9,803 nt of DNA from JBDSRX01 sp047445235 (lineage in GTDB: Bacteria; Patescibacteriota; Dojkabacteria; J137): contig JBLGEO010000089.1 of assembly GCA_047445235.1 (NCBI GenBank), positions 1 through 9,803 on the forward strand, given 5' to 3'. Below the pieces are notes generated by a model that saw only the letters and a program-made list of their open reading frames with translations, had not been told where the DNA came from and ran no database searches. Position numbers and translations under genes: made by a program. This document shows, one piece after another, positions 1 through 6,656 of this stretch (positions within the stretch are counted from its first letter, which is position 1; each line of letters opens with the position of its first letter).

Positions 1-569
1 GTTGTTCTCTCGCAAAGTTCACCAGCTTTACATTTTGCATCTCCACAAACTAACACTGGTGGTGGTGGTGGCGGTGGCGGTGGTGTACATGCTCCACCAT
101 TAACTCTCGAGCCTCCTCCATCTGAGCAGTCTACCTGAGCACATCCTCCGCAAGCTGCAGTAACATGAATTGACTGGCCTTTACCTATTGTTTGAGGTCC
201 ACTTTTATTGCTGCTGCAAGTAGCATCAGCTGATCCGCTATAAGTAAAGCAAGTTAAACTCTTTCCATTACAAGCATCTACATTTGGTATTGTTACCGAT
301 CCTCCTCCGTACTGAACAGTACATGTTGTAGAACCTGGAGGTGGTTCTGTTGAACCACATGGCTTATTACCTTCTTGACACTGATTATTTGCAGAACACC
401 ATGACTCCCCTTTATCGGTTCTACATCCATGTTCATCTATTGTACCTTCAACATTAACAGTTTGTTGACCTAATCTAGTTGCAATAATAATTGAAACAAT
501 TCCAAGGATTAAAGTAAGAATAAGTAAAATTGCGATAGCAATATTTCGCGGAGTGAAATTGAATTTCAT
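1..569 (-). CDS. Membrane-anchored Cys-rich, Pro-rich extracellular protein, C-terminus beyond the window
   Basis: The frame opens with ATG at 569 and stays open to the left edge, giving 189 complete codons of a longer gene. Residues 1-9 are a short N-terminus with Lys2 and Arg8, and residues 10-31 form one strongly hydrophobic helix followed by Arg32. This is a signal anchor or uncleaved signal peptide that places the rest outside the cell. Residues 40-189 contain 15 cysteines (49, 58, 64, 71, 83, 100, 107, 118, 140, 143, 148, 161, 175, 180, 186), many Gly/Ser/Thr, and a run of nine prolines at 163-171. After the prolines comes CGDAKCKAGELCE, which resembles the short Cys repeats (CGDxxCxxGExC) of large secreted proteins in several candidate phyla; that parallel is from memory. 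Cysteine pairing and a surface or stalk role are inferred. No enzyme domain is visible and the function is unknown. Upstream lie a strong hairpin and an A-rich leader without a Shine-Dalgarno sequence. Confidence 0.8.
   Translation of the reverse strand, partial: MKFNFTPRNIAIAILLILTLILGIVSIIIATRLGQQTVNVEGTIDEHGCRTDKGESWCSANNQCQEGNKPCGSTEPPPGSTTCTVQYGGGSVTIPNVDACNGKSLTCFTYSGSADATCSSNKSGPQTIGKGQSIHVTAACGGCAQVDCSDGGGSRVNGGACTPPPPPPPPPVLVCGDAKCKAGELCERT
57..83 (-). repeat. Polyproline-coding trinucleotide tract
   Basis: Nine consecutive proline codons (seven CCA, two CCG) appear on the plus strand as a TGG/CGG run. It lies in frame inside the Cys-rich gene and probably forms a rigid spacer between two Cys-rich segments. 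Such tracts can change length by slippage, so copy number may vary between strains. Confidence 0.8.
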
Positions 570-581
570 AATTTTTTTTAT

Positions 582-639
582 AAGATACTACGGACTAAAG
601 TCCGCTGTATCTTGTTGCAGCGGAACTTTGTCCTTTTTT
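582..639. repeat. Two overlapping, mutually exclusive hairpins with a T6 tract on the plus strand
   Basis: Hairpin A pairs AAGATAC (582-588) with GTATCTT (607-613) and CGGAC (591-595) with GTCCG (600-604) around a four-base TAAA loop. Hairpin B pairs GGAC (592-595) with GTCC (630-633), AAAGT (597-601) with ACTTT (625-629), and CCGCTG (602-607) with CAGCGG (618-623), with single bulges at T596 and A624. The two share bases and cannot form together. On the plus strand B is followed by TTTTTT (634-639), as in an intrinsic terminator, yet both flanking genes are on the minus strand. On the minus strand hairpin A ends 12 bases before the ATG at 569. It may be a leader structure, a bidirectional terminator, or an REP/IS200-type palindromic element; the sequence alone does not decide. 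Confidence 0.6.
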
Positions 640-698
640 AAAATAGCAATAAATATATTTACTCTAACATCCTATTAAAACTTTGAAACTAATGCAAG

Positions 699-716
699 AG
701 AAATAATGTAATTTCT
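699..716. repeat. Small inverted repeat downstream of cca
   Basis: AGAAAT (699-704) and ATTTCT (711-716) are perfect complements around a six-base loop. The stem is short and AT-only, apart from one G-C pair, and no clear T-tract follows on the minus strand. It could weakly support 3'-end formation for cca or be chance. Confidence 0.2.
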
Positions 717-771
717 TGTTTGGGAAAGAGAAAGACGAGCCTAGAAAGCTGATGCCAGAATATAATGGCAA

Positions 772-2238
772 TTACTTATTTTCGTCCAAATACTTTTTTG
801 AAAGCCTCAATAGATCTAGCTTTTTATTTAGAGCGGGGTCTTCTACAACAATATCTAAAAGGTGCTTAAGTACTTCACCAAGTTTTGGGCCTTCAATATT
901 AAAGTTAGATTTCAAATCATTACCATTAATATCTAAATCCGTGATCTTTAAAGCCATATCTTTAGAAATTACACTCGAAACTCTTTCTGAAAGTACATCC
1001 AATTCCTTGGGATTGAAGTCATTCTTCCCATTAGATGTTGCGTCAGCTATTCTAAGTTTCATCAGGTCGTTTAATGCATCTACACCTCCAACATTCTGAA
1101 TTAATCTTCTGATTGCACCGTCAGTCCAACCTAGGTTTTCTTTATTTCCAAGTTCTCCATCTACTAAATTGTTAGTCTTTCTCCAATCAGCACTTGGGTA
1201 GTAGAACATATGCCATCTTACAAGTTTTACAGTGTTCTCAATTTCGGCATTAGAAAACTTAAGTCTCTTCATAATTTCTTCAGTCATTTCTGCACCTTTA
1301 ACATCATGACCATAAAAGTGAATTCCGCTCTCGTCTTCCGTTCTTGTTCTCGGTTTACCTACATCGTGAAATAGTGCTGCCAACTTTATTGAGTCCTCAG
1401 CATAGTCACAAGACTTAAGTGAGTGTTCAAAAACGTCTTGGTCATGAAATTTAGGCTGTACAATATCAATACCTTCTAAAAGTTCAGGTATAAAAATCTT
1501 AAGAATTCCAGATTCTGCTAAAAGCATTAAACCAACTGATGGTTTTGGAGATTTTAATAAAATTTTCATTAATTCTTCTCTAAATCTCTCAACTGAGACA
1601 AGCTTTGTAATATGATTAGTTTCTTTTATTGCTTCGAAAGTTTTTTCTTCAATTTTGAAATCCAATTGAGATGCAAGTCTACAAGCTCTTACCGCTCTTA
1701 GTCCATCTTCAGACAATCTTTCGAACGGATCTCTTACTGCTCTTATATTTTTTTCTTCGAGATCTTCTAATCCATTATATGGATCTACTACTAGTTCCTT
1801 TATATTTGGAATATCTTCGTCGAGTCTCTGAATATTTAATGCAATAGCGTTTATAGTAAAGTCTCTTCTAGATAAATCTTCTTCTATTGTTTTAGAAAAC
1901 TCAACTTTGGATGGCCATCTTCCGCCTACATAGTCTGCTTCGCTCCTATAAGTTGTAAGCTGTACATCAAATCGTTCACCATTTTCATCTTCAGTAACAA
2001 CAGTGATTGTTCCGAATTTTGCACCAGTAGGAATTGATTTTGAAAAAATCTTTGTAATCTCTTCTGGGTAAGCATTTGTAGCAATGTCAAAATCTTGAGG
2101 AGTCTTTCCAAGAAAAATATCTCTAATACTTCCACCAACAAGAAATGCCTCAAAATTATTCTTTTGAAGCTGCTCAGCAATATCTAAAATGTATTTTGGA
2201 ATAAGTCTTAGGAACTCTTCCTTACTTAGTTGAACCAT
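772..2238 (-). CDS. cca: CCA-adding tRNA nucleotidyltransferase with HD domain
   Basis: This 488-residue protein adds or repairs the 3'-terminal CCA of tRNAs in the cytoplasm, using CTP and ATP. The class II nucleotidyltransferase head is clear: LVGGSIRD (33-40) with the nucleotide-binding GG, then DFD (49-51) supplying the metal-binding acidic pair. RRDFTINAIA (124-133) follows, then the EDxLRxxRxxR element (177-187) that selects C and A without a nucleic-acid template. The central HD domain has EHSL (271-274), LFHDVGK (289-295) and a later His311. The C-terminal part (about 430-485) matches the NGxDL...GPxxGxxL tail of Gram-positive-type enzymes. The protein is slightly long for the family, with an apparent insert at about 351-370. 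A poly(A) polymerase role is the main alternative, since the families share these motifs. The ATG at 2238 is a suitable start just before the first helix. No Shine-Dalgarno is seen. Confidence 0.93.
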   Translation of the reverse strand: MVQLSKEEFLRLIPKYILDIAEQLQKNNFEAFLVGGSIRDIFLGKTPQDFDIATNAYPEEITKIFSKSIPTGAKFGTITVVTEDENGERFDVQLTTYRSEADYVGGRWPSKVEFSKTIEEDLSRRDFTINAIALNIQRLDEDIPNIKELVVDPYNGLEDLEEKNIRAVRDPFERLSEDGLRAVRACRLASQLDFKIEEKTFEAIKETNHITKLVSVERFREELMKILLKSPKPSVGLMLLAESGILKIFIPELLEGIDIVQPKFHDQDVFEHSLKSCDYAEDSIKLAALFHDVGKPRTRTEDESGIHFYGHDVKGAEMTEEIMKRLKFSNAEIENTVKLVRWHMFYYPSADWRKTNNLVDGELGNKENLGWTDGAIRRLIQNVGGVDALNDLMKLRIADATSNGKNDFNPKELDVLSERVSSVISKDMALKITDLDINGNDLKSNFNIEGPKLGEVLKHLLDIVVEDPALNKKLDLLRLSKKYLDENK

Positions 2239-2277
2239 AGAGTTGATATAACTTTAGAAGTTTATCATAAAATTTGG

Positions 2278-2355
2278 TTGCGAGTTACTGGTTGAGAGTT
2301 ACTAGTTGAATACCGAAATTCAACTCGCTACTCGAAACTCAAAACCAGTAACTTG
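2278..2355. repeat. Nested inverted repeat with 14-base tandem units
   Basis: An outer pair of perfect 11-base arms, AGTTACTGGTT (2283-2293) and AACCAGTAACT (2343-2353), encloses an inner hairpin with 8-base arms, AGTTGAAT (2304-2311) and ATTCAACT (2318-2325), around ACCGAA. The left arm is also a near-tandem duplication with a 14-base period: TTGCGAGTTACTGG (2278-2291) and TTGAGAGTTACTAG (2292-2305). There is no coding potential, so it is likely a dispersed palindromic intergenic element. Confidence 0.65.
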
Positions 2356-2361
2356 TCTAAC

Positions 2362-2412
2362 TGCCACTCAAACCTGCCCGACTGCGCTGTCAGGCGGGCA
2401 ATAGTGCCACTC
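2362..2412. repeat. GC-rich hairpin flanked by 8-base direct repeats
   Basis: TGCCCG (2375-2380) pairs with CGGGCA (2395-2400), and CTG (2382-2384) with CAG (2391-2393), leaving a six-base loop and one mismatch. The block is clearly more GC-rich than its surroundings. The identical octamer TGCCACTC lies on both sides (2362-2369 and 2405-2412), resembling a target-site duplication. On the minus strand the stem lies about 50 bases past the ftsX stop. It could therefore also act as that operon's terminator, although the T-tract after it (GGTTTGAG) is poor. Confidence 0.55.
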
Positions 2413-2450
2413 TGTTAATGTGGACTGCCAAATAAATAGTACAGGTGGTG

Positions 2451-3455
2451 TTATCTAATATATCTCTTGATTGAGAACCAAGTACTAGATGCTCCCAGAA
2501 GGAATCCAGAAAATGCTATTGAACCAATAACTGCAATCCATCCAAGCGGGCTGATTACAGGCCAAGGTAATCTTGCAAAGTTTTCGAAAAAGAATTGTGA
2601 AATTACAGGCTGAATATTAAATACAAATAACAATACGAGCGTGCTTCCAATAAGGAGCGTAGATATTAATGCGCCAATTACACCATAAAAACCTCCTTCT
2701 AAAATATATGGAGATCTAATGAATAGTAAGCTTCCTCCAACTAACTGCATAACTCCAATTTCTTCAATCTGATTGTAGAGTCTAAATTCTACAGTCATAA
2801 ATGTGAAGAAAAATATAACTACAAACAGTAAGCCTATGATAATAATTCCAGCAATTCTTAAAAAAGATAGAACAACTCTAAGTTTCTCTAAGCTTTCACT
2901 ATCAACTCTTAAAGTAATAGGTGGTGATGAAGGGTCGGATGCATATTTATATGTTGTAGGTGCGGTTGGATTATCTGTATTATTAATTACTAATGTCGAA
3001 TTAGCCTCTTGAACATCTTTTTGAATTACTTTCTGCAAGTCTGCTAGATCTGATAAGGAATAAATCTGGATATCAATACTTGAAGGTAATTTTCCGGAAA
3101 TGAATTGGTTAGTTTTTAATGCATCGAACTGAACTGGCTGTACTTTAGAAGAGTAATCTCCGTAAATCTTGTAAGCTTCTTCTTCTGAAGTAAATCCTAA
3201 ACTTTTTATTGTTGGGATATCTTTCCACTTGTCTTTAAGATTATTAATAACTTGAGTATCCATACCAACATCAAAAAATACCAACACGTTACTTCTTGAT
3301 TCAATGTACTGAATCCAAAGGTTAGAGAAATATGCTAGTCCTGCAAATATACATGCAACTAAGAAAGCTAATGTCATGACACTTAAAGAGCCCCAGCCAG
3401 CAAAACCACTTCGTTGAATTTGTTTTTTTGTATTTGTTAGTATTCTTGAAAACAT
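2451..3455 (-). CDS. ftsX: Cell division protein FtsX, permease-like subunit
   Basis: FtsX is the membrane partner of the ATPase FtsE. The complex sits at the division site and is known in other bacteria to control peptidoglycan hydrolases through its outer domain. This 334-residue protein has the family layout: a cytoplasmic N-terminus, a first membrane helix at about 22-45, an extracellular domain at about 46-198, then three membrane helices at about 199-221, 253-279 and 303-324. The diagnostic segment EIGVMQLVGGS (232-242) with IRSPYILEGGFYG (246-258) matches the FtsX/MacB permease core. The outer domain carries a Thr/Pro/Ser-rich stretch (about 160-180). It lies downstream of ftsE in the same orientation, but an SDR and an HD gene intervene. 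The gap to the HD gene is 27 bases, so co-transcription is likely. ATG at 3455 gives a normal N-terminus; no Shine-Dalgarno is visible. Confidence 0.92.
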   Translation of the reverse strand: MFSRILTNTKKQIQRSGFAGWGSLSVMTLAFLVACIFAGLAYFSNLWIQYIESRSNVLVFFDVGMDTQVINNLKDKWKDIPTIKSLGFTSEEEAYKIYGDYSSKVQPVQFDALKTNQFISGKLPSSIDIQIYSLSDLADLQKVIQKDVQEANSTLVINNTDNPTAPTTYKYASDPSSPPITLRVDSESLEKLRVVLSFLRIAGIIIIGLLFVVIFFFTFMTVEFRLYNQIEEIGVMQLVGGSLLFIRSPYILEGGFYGVIGALISTLLIGSTLVLLFVFNIQPVISQFFFENFARLPWPVISPLGWIAVIGSIAFSGFLLGASSTWFSIKRYIR

Positions 3456-3482
3456 TGTATTTTAGTTTATCAGAAGTATGTC

Positions 3483-4259
3483 TTAGTAGCAATTTGTCAT
3501 TATTTTTTTTATTGAATTTTCATTCCTATCAAATGCTTTCAGGTATTCAGTTTCTACTTTCCTAAATGTTTCTGCGTTGTTATTAATGTAATCTTCAAAA
3601 TGATCACCTTTTGTATCATTTCTCCATTCTTTAAATGTCTTCTCATTAATTTTAATATAAGCTTCTATTGCCAATTCTGTTCCTTCTATCTGATGTTTTT
3701 TAAAAAGACTCCAAGCTCTTTGTTGATATTTCATAAATAATGATAAAGTATCTAAATGATTTTTAAAAACTGGACTTTGACCCTTCTCTTTTGAATATTT
3801 TATGGAAGCCCAAACATAAGAATCTGTAAGCAGAGTATCGTGGGAAGCTTTATCGCCAGTTGAAAGAATTAGGTCAAATTGTGGCACATTGTCAGTACCT
3901 ATCCAGTTATCATGTGACAAAATTGCACCTTTTATTTTAGATGTTAGATCAGGATCAATATTATTTTCTAGAAAAAGTTTTTCTGTAATTTCAGCACCTT
4001 TTGTCTGATCCTCCTCACCTCCTTTATCTTCGACTGGTCTGTATATATCGTGAAATAATCCACCAATAAAAAGATCTTCTGGTTTTTCGTAATTATTTCT
4101 TTGGCCAAGCTGGTAAGAATATACTGCTACTTTAAGTACATGTGAAAAACCATGTCCTAAACTTGTGGGATTAGATTCCCAGTAATTTAATAAAATATCT
4201 ATATACTTATTTAGATTATATTTTGAAGATATATTTTTAGCCTCAGAAATAAAGTCCAT
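3483..4259 (-). CDS. HD-domain metal-dependent phosphohydrolase, substrate unknown
   Basis: A 258-residue cytoplasmic protein with the ordered metal-binding residues of the HD superfamily: HGFSH (36-40), LFHD (68-71), LSHD (114-117) and STGDKASHD (133-141), with Asp136 the likely final ligand. Family members hydrolyse phosphomonoester, phosphodiester or nucleotide substrates; nothing here fixes the substrate. The catalytic core fills about residues 30-140. The remaining 115 residues are charged, probably helical, and not recognised. There is no signal peptide or membrane segment. The gene lies 36 bases after the SDR gene and 27 bases before ftsX on the same strand, so it is probably in the ftsE-ftsX transcript. 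Whether it works in division or simply shares the promoter is unknown. It differs in layout from the HD domain of the neighbouring cca product. Confidence 0.8.
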   Translation of the reverse strand: MDFISEAKNISSKYNLNKYIDILLNYWESNPTSLGHGFSHVLKVAVYSYQLGQRNNYEKPEDLFIGGLFHDIYRPVEDKGGEEDQTKGAEITEKLFLENNIDPDLTSKIKGAILSHDNWIGTDNVPQFDLILSTGDKASHDTLLTDSYVWASIKYSKEKGQSPVFKNHLDTLSLFMKYQQRAWSLFKKHQIEGTELAIEAYIKINEKTFKEWRNDTKGDHFEDYINNNAETFRKVETEYLKAFDRNENSIKKIMTNCY

Positions 4260-4295
4260 AATTTGTGTGATGAAAAATATTAGATAATTCTAACA

Positions 4296-4988
4296 TTAAT
4301 ATTTGGTTCTTTTGATCTCGACTTTATCTATAACCATATCTGAGGATGTTTCCATTGTATTAACTACAATCTTAGCTACTTCTGCTGGTTCCATAAATTT
4401 ATCAATACCTCTTTCGTATTTAAAATTTCTAAAAAGTTTTGTTTTCATTCCACCTGGATATATTCCTACTACTCTTACACCAGTTCTTTTCAAGTCAGTT
4501 TTTAAACACTCTGTAAATCCATGAACTCCCCATTTAGAAGCAGCATAAACGCTCTGTGATGGTTTAGATTCTAATCCAGAAGTAGATACAATGTTTACTA
4601 TATAGCTTATCTCCTTCTTTTTAAGAAATGGAAGTGCAAGGCTTGTGTTAAATATTAATCCAGTTAAATTAACGTTTATAACTTTACTAATTTGTTCTAA
4701 ACTATTTTCTTCAACTAAACCTTCCTCCCAAATTCCTGCGTTATTTATTATTACATCTAAATCTTCGAATTTACTAAAGTAATTTTTTACTTCTTCTTGA
4801 TTCGCTACATCTGCTAGCTCTATATGGAATTTTTCATTCTGAATTTCAGCTTTTACAGAATCTATTGACTCTTTATTATTTGTATATGTATAAACAATAC
4901 TTCCTTTCTCTAAAAGAAGTTTAACTAACTCTAGGCCAAGGCCAGATGTACCACCAGTCACTAAAACTTTTTTATTGCTGAGTTCCAT
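4296..4988 (-). CDS. Short-chain dehydrogenase/reductase, classical SDR type
   Basis: A 230-residue NAD(P)-dependent oxidoreductase with a complete Rossmann and catalytic set. The cofactor loop TGGTSGLG is at 11-18, NNAG at 82-85 and the structural Asn107 in NVNLTG. The catalytic Ser135 (in NIVSTSG), Tyr148 and Lys152 (YAASK) are present, followed by the PGG turn at 178-180. Length is typical of single-domain classical SDRs. The substrate cannot be read from sequence; many relatives reduce carbonyls in lipid, sugar or cofactor pathways, and FabG-like 3-oxoacyl reductases are one alternative. The ATG lies only 10 bases after the ftsE stop codon, which suggests translational coupling or at least a shared mRNA. 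No Shine-Dalgarno sequence is seen in the tail of ftsE. Confidence 0.88.
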   Translation of the reverse strand: MELSNKKVLVTGGTSGLGLELVKLLLEKGSIVYTYTNNKESIDSVKAEIQNEKFHIELADVANQEEVKNYFSKFEDLDVIINNAGIWEEGLVEENSLEQISKVINVNLTGLIFNTSLALPFLKKKEISYIVNIVSTSGLESKPSQSVYAASKWGVHGFTECLKTDLKRTGVRVVGIYPGGMKTKLFRNFKYERGIDKFMEPAEVAKIVVNTMETSSDMVIDKVEIKRTKY

Positions 4989-4998
4989 AGAAGACTAT

Positions 4999-6543
4999 TT
5001 AACTTGGATTCTCTTCTGTATAACGCTTAATTTCTTGTGCTATAACCATAACCTCTTCTGGATCGATTGTAATTTTTTTTGAGAGCCCTTCAGGTCCATC
5101 ATCAATAATTTCGTCGATATATCTATACCCAGCAGCTTTCAAGTCTTCCATTACAACCTTTGGAAGGTTTAACTTTCGGATTGGGACTTTTTTTAGATTA
5201 GATTTAACCTCAACTGGAGCTTCTTCCTCAACTGTTTCTTCTTTTACAGATCTATCTCTTGCCAAATTTAAATTTAACTTAGATTTTTTAACTTCTTTCT
5301 TTGGCTTTTCCTCTTTTGTTTCTACATCTACTTCTTTCACTGGAGTCTCTTCAGCAACATCATTTTGAGCTTCTACATTCGAGCTTTGAGATTCTTTCTC
5401 CTTATTCTCTTCTTCGTGATTAACATTCAAAGGTCTCTTCATTGGCTTTTTTTCTTCTACTTCTTCGACCTTATTTTCAATCTTGGTTTCTACTTCTGGA
5501 ACGTCTTCTACTTTTTCTTCAACTTTATTTTCAAATTCTTGGTCCTCTTCTTTTACTTCCACAGGAACATCTTCTTCAAGTGCCAAAACTTCTCCTTCTT
5601 TATGTTTTTTTACTGAAAATTTAGAAATTACTTTGCTAAAAAATCCTTTATGTTCTTCTGGAACGTCTTCCATTACATTTCCAACTTCTTGGATTCTCAT
5701 TTTAGAATCTGCACCTTCTTTATCTTCTAAAACATTTTGAATTGATTCATCGTCAGATTTTGGTAGTTTAACTTGAAATGTTTTTTTCTTAGATCTTTCT
5801 TTAACTTCCGCTTTATCTTTATCTACTTTTTCTACCATTTGTTCTTCAAATCCAGAAGTCATTTCGTATTGTCCCTTATTGTCGTCTCTAATAACATTTC
5901 CACCATGCATCTGAATAACTCTTTTGTTTAAAGAGTTAACAATATCTGTACCATGTGTGGACATAATTACTGTTGTCCCCCAGTTATTAATTTTACTTAG
6001 AATTTGAACAATATCCCACGCACTAGCTGGGTCTAAGTTTCCAGTTGGCTCGTCTGCAATTAAAATTTTAGGATTGTTAGCAATTGCTCTGGCTATCGCA
6101 ACTCTTTGCTGTTCTCCTCCAGATAACTGCCTAGGAAAGGCTCCCATTCTATGAGAAAGGCCAACAATATCTAATACATATGGGACTGTTTGTTTAATTT
6201 CATCGTTAGATTTCCCAGCCGCTTCCATTGCAAAAGAAACATTCTCGTAAGCCGTTTTATCTGGAATTAATTTATAATCTTGAAATATAACTCCAATTTC
6301 TCTTCGTAACTTGTAAACCTTAGATCTAGAAATTGAAGTAATGTCTTTATCTTTAAAGTAAACCTTACCGTACGACGGTACTTCGTCCCTAATTAGCATT
6401 TTGATTACAGTAGTCTTTCCGCTACCAGATGGACCGATTAAGAAAACGAACTCTCCATCTTCTATTTGAAAAGAGATATCGTTTACAGCAACAATTTTGT
6501 TGTCGTATAGCTTAGTTACGTGGTTAAAATGGACCATTGTCAT
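4999..6543 (-). CDS. ftsE: Cell division ATPase FtsE with long acidic C-terminal extension
   Basis: Residues 1-228 form a complete ABC ATPase: Walker A GPSGSGKT (37-44), Q-loop Gln88, signature LSGGEQQR (140-147), Walker B ILIADEPT (160-167) and switch His197 in STHGTDIV. The later KRVIQMHGG...RDDNKGQY (208-226) matches Gram-positive-type FtsE. It should power the FtsEX complex at the inner face of the membrane. FtsE is usually about 220-230 residues; this protein has 514. Residues about 229-450 are a Glu/Lys/Val-rich, probably disordered linker with recurring DVPE and PVEV motifs. Residues about 455-508 form a compact segment, LNLPKVVMEDLKAAGYRYI followed by IDPEEVMVIAQEI, resembling a small helical or helix-hairpin-helix-like domain. 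The extension is one uninterrupted frame, so it is a fusion or lineage-specific tail. ATG at 6543 or at 6537 (Met3) could be the start. Confidence 0.93.
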   Translation of the reverse strand: MTMVHFNHVTKLYDNKIVAVNDISFQIEDGEFVFLIGPSGSGKTTVIKMLIRDEVPSYGKVYFKDKDITSISRSKVYKLRREIGVIFQDYKLIPDKTAYENVSFAMEAAGKSNDEIKQTVPYVLDIVGLSHRMGAFPRQLSGGEQQRVAIARAIANNPKILIADEPTGNLDPASAWDIVQILSKINNWGTTVIMSTHGTDIVNSLNKRVIQMHGGNVIRDDNKGQYEMTSGFEEQMVEKVDKDKAEVKERSKKKTFQVKLPKSDDESIQNVLEDKEGADSKMRIQEVGNVMEDVPEEHKGFFSKVISKFSVKKHKEGEVLALEEDVPVEVKEEDQEFENKVEEKVEDVPEVETKIENKVEEVEEKKPMKRPLNVNHEEENKEKESQSSNVEAQNDVAEETPVKEVDVETKEEKPKKEVKKSKLNLNLARDRSVKEETVEEEAPVEVKSNLKKVPIRKLNLPKVVMEDLKAAGYRYIDEIIDDGPEGLSKKITIDPEEVMVIAQEIKRYTEENPS

Positions 6544-6656
6544 AGTAAAAACTGTTTAAAATCGAGTCACCTTATATAAGATATCATAATTAAAAGGCTC
6601 TTGAAAGAAAACCTCATTTCTTATTGGAAATAATACCGAAATAATCTAAACTAATA
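6544..6656. promoter_or_regulatory. Divergent intergenic region likely carrying promoters for ftsE operon and phosphoketolase
   Basis: These 113 bases separate two head-to-head genes, so both transcripts should start here. On the minus strand TATGAT (plus positions 6583-6588) is a one-mismatch match to a -10 box, 39 bases before the ftsE ATG, but its -35 is poor. On the plus strand TTGAAA (6601-6606) resembles a -35, but no well-spaced -10 follows. No clear operator palindrome was found. The location is strong evidence; the individual boxes are weak. Confidence 0.4.

Noticed and set aside
57..83. Possible microsatellite or CRISPR-like repeat
   Set aside because: The triplet run is in frame and codes for a proline spacer; there are no spacers or longer repeat units, so it is not a CRISPR array.
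753..770. Short hairpin TGCCA...TGGCA just after the cca stop as a terminator
   Set aside because: The stem has only five pairs and no T-run follows on the minus strand, so it cannot be supported as a terminator.
716..1099. Plus-strand frame of 127 codons with Ser/Phe/Leu-rich translation
   Set aside because: It lies mostly antisense to the 3' end of cca, has no family resemblance and no ribosome site; its composition is what antisense of a charged helical gene gives.
1926..2180. Minus-strand 84-codon frame inside cca
   Set aside because: It lies out of frame within the strongly supported catalytic head of cca and has no recognisable motif.
5365..5740. Three overlapping plus-strand frames rich in Phe, Leu and Ser
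   Set aside because: They are antisense of the Glu/Lys-rich FtsE linker: GAA/GAG codons read backwards give TTC/CTC. The low-complexity bias explains the open frames.
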